NCBI GenBank assembly: GCA_007124575.1
Contig: SLEW01000103.1
Span: forward strand, 1 to 5,813
Reading direction: 5' to 3'
Source: Bacteroidales bacterium
GTDB taxonomy: Bacteria; Bacteroidota; Bacteroidia; Bacteroidales; UBA7960
DNA: 5,813 nt
In this document: positions 4,581-5,813 of the stretch, piece after piece
Layout of the letters: the number at the start of each line of letters is the position of its first letter
Position numbering within the stretch: the stretch's first letter is position 1
Program-made: the position numbers and the translations under genes
The notes under the pieces: model-generated
Seen by the model: the letters and a program-made list of their open reading frames with translations, nothing else
What the model was told of the DNA's origin: nothing
The model's database searches: none

Positions 4581-5813
4581 CTATTTTTCTTTTTGTGGGG
4601 GTTTCTTTTCTCTTTTTTTGATGACGTCGCTGATGATATCCTGGTAGGATTTGCGTTCTTTTTGCATCTCATAGCGGCGTATCTTGGCCTGCTCATCCTG
4701 CAGCCCTTTGAGCAGGCTGTAAGACATGATGATCAGGACGATGGCAAATGGCAGTCCGGTGATGATGGAAGCCGTTTGCAGGGCTCCGAGGCCGCCTCCT
4801 ACGAGCAACACAGCAGCCACGGCACCTTCCGTAACAGCCCAGAAGACACGCTGTGCAACCGGAGCATCCAGCTTTCCGCCGGCGGTGAGGCTGTCGATGA
4901 CCAGTGAGCCGGAGTCAGAAGACGTTACAAAGAAGCTGGTGACCAGCACCACGCCTAAGATGGATGTCACAGTGCCGAGCGGAAACTGTTCAAGCAACGT
5001 ATAAAGTGATGTGGCCACGTTCTCAGATACGGCTACGGAGATGTCGGCCAGTGCATTCATCTCAAGAAAGATAGCCGAACCGCCGAAAGCAGAGAGCCAC
5101 AAGAAGGTGATGATGGTAGGCACAATCAATACTCCCAGGATAAATTCCCGGAGGGTTCGCCCGCGTGAGATCCTGGCAATAAACATCCCCACGAATGGCG
5201 ACCAGCTTATCCACCAGGCCCAGTAAAAGACCGTCCAGCTTTTCTGCCAGTCCGATTGCTGGTAGGTTTCCGTCCAGAAACTCAAAGCAAAGAAGTTGTC
5301 GAGGTAGCCACCTGTATTCTGCACGAAAGAGCCAAAGATGAAGAGTGTAGGACCCATGATGAGCATAAACAGCAGGAAAAAGCTGCCAATGATGATATTC
5401 AGCTGGCTGAGGCGCTTTACCCCGCGACTCAGCCCGGCAACTACCGAGGCGGTGGCCGCCATGGTAATGCCCCCGATAAGGATAACCTGGGTGGTGACGT
5501 TATCGGTGAGGCCAAAAAGGTGTTCCAGCCCGGCGCTTACCTGCTGCACACCGAGGCCGAGTGAGGTAGCCAGACCGGAAAGGGTGGCCACCACCGCCAG
5601 CACGTTGATGGCTTTTCCCAGCCCACCATGGATGCGCCGGCCAATCAGCGGGTAAAACACGGAGCTGATCGTCAGCGGCAGCTTTTTGTTGAAGGTAAAA
5701 AAGGCCAGAGCCATCCCCACAAGGGCATAGATACCCCAGGCGTGAAGCCCCCAGTGCAGGAAGGTAGTACGCATGGCCACTTCCGCTGACTGGGCGGTCC
5801 CGCCGCTTCCGAA
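4581..5813 (-). CDS. BCCT-family betaine/choline/carnitine transporter, C-terminal 410 residues
   Basis: A secondary transporter for quaternary ammonium osmolytes in the inner membrane. The open frame continues through the window edge; a GTG at 5780 is internal, since upstream codons in frame (GGTAQSAE) fit the family. Counting from the edge, HWGLHAWGIY (20-29) has the Trp/Trp/Tyr spacing of the BetP substrate cage (W21, W26, Y29). SWTVFYWAWW then ISWSPFVGMFIARISRGR (192-219) is the BCCT signature with W200, W201 and W204. FFVTSSDSGSLV (294-305) contains the Phe and Thr-Ser that form the Na2 site in BetP, compatible with sodium coupling. About nine membrane helices are visible; roughly the first three of twelve should be missing. 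The last 40 residues (371-410) are a charged Lys/Arg/Glu tail, as in osmoregulated BCCT carriers. Exact substrate (betaine, choline, carnitine) is not decidable. Confidence 0.93.
   Translation of the reverse strand, partial: FGSGGTAQSAEVAMRTTFLHWGLHAWGIYALVGMALAFFTFNKKLPLTISSVFYPLIGRRIHGGLGKAINVLAVVATLSGLATSLGLGVQQVSAGLEHLFGLTDNVTTQVILIGGITMAATASVVAGLSRGVKRLSQLNIIIGSFFLLFMLIMGPTLFIFGSFVQNTGGYLDNFFALSFWTETYQQSDWQKSWTVFYWAWWISWSPFVGMFIARISRGRTLREFILGVLIVPTIITFLWLSAFGGSAIFLEMNALADISVAVSENVATSLYTLLEQFPLGTVTSILGVVLVTSFFVTSSDSGSLVIDSLTAGGKLDAPVAQRVFWAVTEGAVAAVLLVGGGLGALQTASIITGLPFAIVLIIMSYSLLKGLQDEQAKIRRYEMQKERKSYQDIISDVIKKREKKPPQKEK

Larger units (their letters stand above)
2765..5813 (-). other. 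Candidate operon: BCCT transporter, double UspA protein, OpuAC lipoprotein
   Basis: Three minus-strand genes are separated by only 2 nt (4579-4580) and 14 nt (3644-3657), with no room for promoters or terminators between them. The promoter lies outside the window. Two of the three products recognise quaternary ammonium osmolytes by their conserved Trp residues, so a shared role in osmolyte uptake and its control is the simplest reading. No standard terminator is seen after 2765. Confidence 0.75.

Noticed and set aside
5781..5813. GTG at 5780 as the true start of the BCCT gene
   Set aside because: The frame stays open to the edge with family-like residues (GGTAQSAE), and starting at GTG would remove several essential membrane helices.

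Overview
The window looks like a piece of a Bacteroidota chromosome, plausibly a Bacteroidales/Marinilabiliales-type lineage from a saline or anaerobic habitat. This rests on an animal-type (type II) glutaminyl cyclase lipoprotein, a TAnnTTTG-type -7 promoter element, several genes with poor Shine-Dalgarno sequences, a free-standing PAS-LuxR regulator, and AT-rich intergenic spacers packed with short-period repeats. The genus cannot be read from the sequence. Every gene I support lies on the minus strand, so the window is best read from its right end to its left end.

Right half (5813 to 2765): a tight three-gene compatible-solute cluster. A BCCT-family betaine/choline-type secondary transporter (5' end outside the window) is followed after 2 nt by a tandem-domain universal stress protein, and after 14 nt by a lipoprotein with an OpuAC-type glycine-betaine-binding fold. 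No ATPase or permease gene of an OpuA/ProU ABC transporter is present in this window. The pairing of a periplasmic betaine-binding lipoprotein with a secondary transporter and a nucleotide-binding-type stress protein is the most interesting gene-level observation here.

Middle (2764 to 809): a 112-nt spacer starting with a GC-rich dispersed repeat; a PAS-LuxR transcription factor; a 119-nt array of 17 heptanucleotide repeats beginning 8 nt after that gene's stop codon; then a glutaminyl-peptide cyclotransferase lipoprotein, likely responsible for N-terminal pyroglutamate on exported proteins.

Left (808 to 1): a 462-nt gene-free stretch that is almost entirely accounted for. It holds a composite repeat element (713-807), including an inverted second copy of the GC-rich repeat. 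After that come a -7 promoter element, an M-box (ykoK-type) magnesium riboswitch, an intrinsic terminator with a competing antiterminator pairing, and the 5' part of mgtE, the Mg2+ channel/transporter. This is a complete Mg2+-responsive transcription-attenuation unit: high Mg2+ should stabilise the aptamer, free the terminator and shut off mgtE. Ion and osmotic homeostasis is thus the theme of both ends of the window. No tRNA, rRNA, CRISPR, transposase or phage gene is visible.
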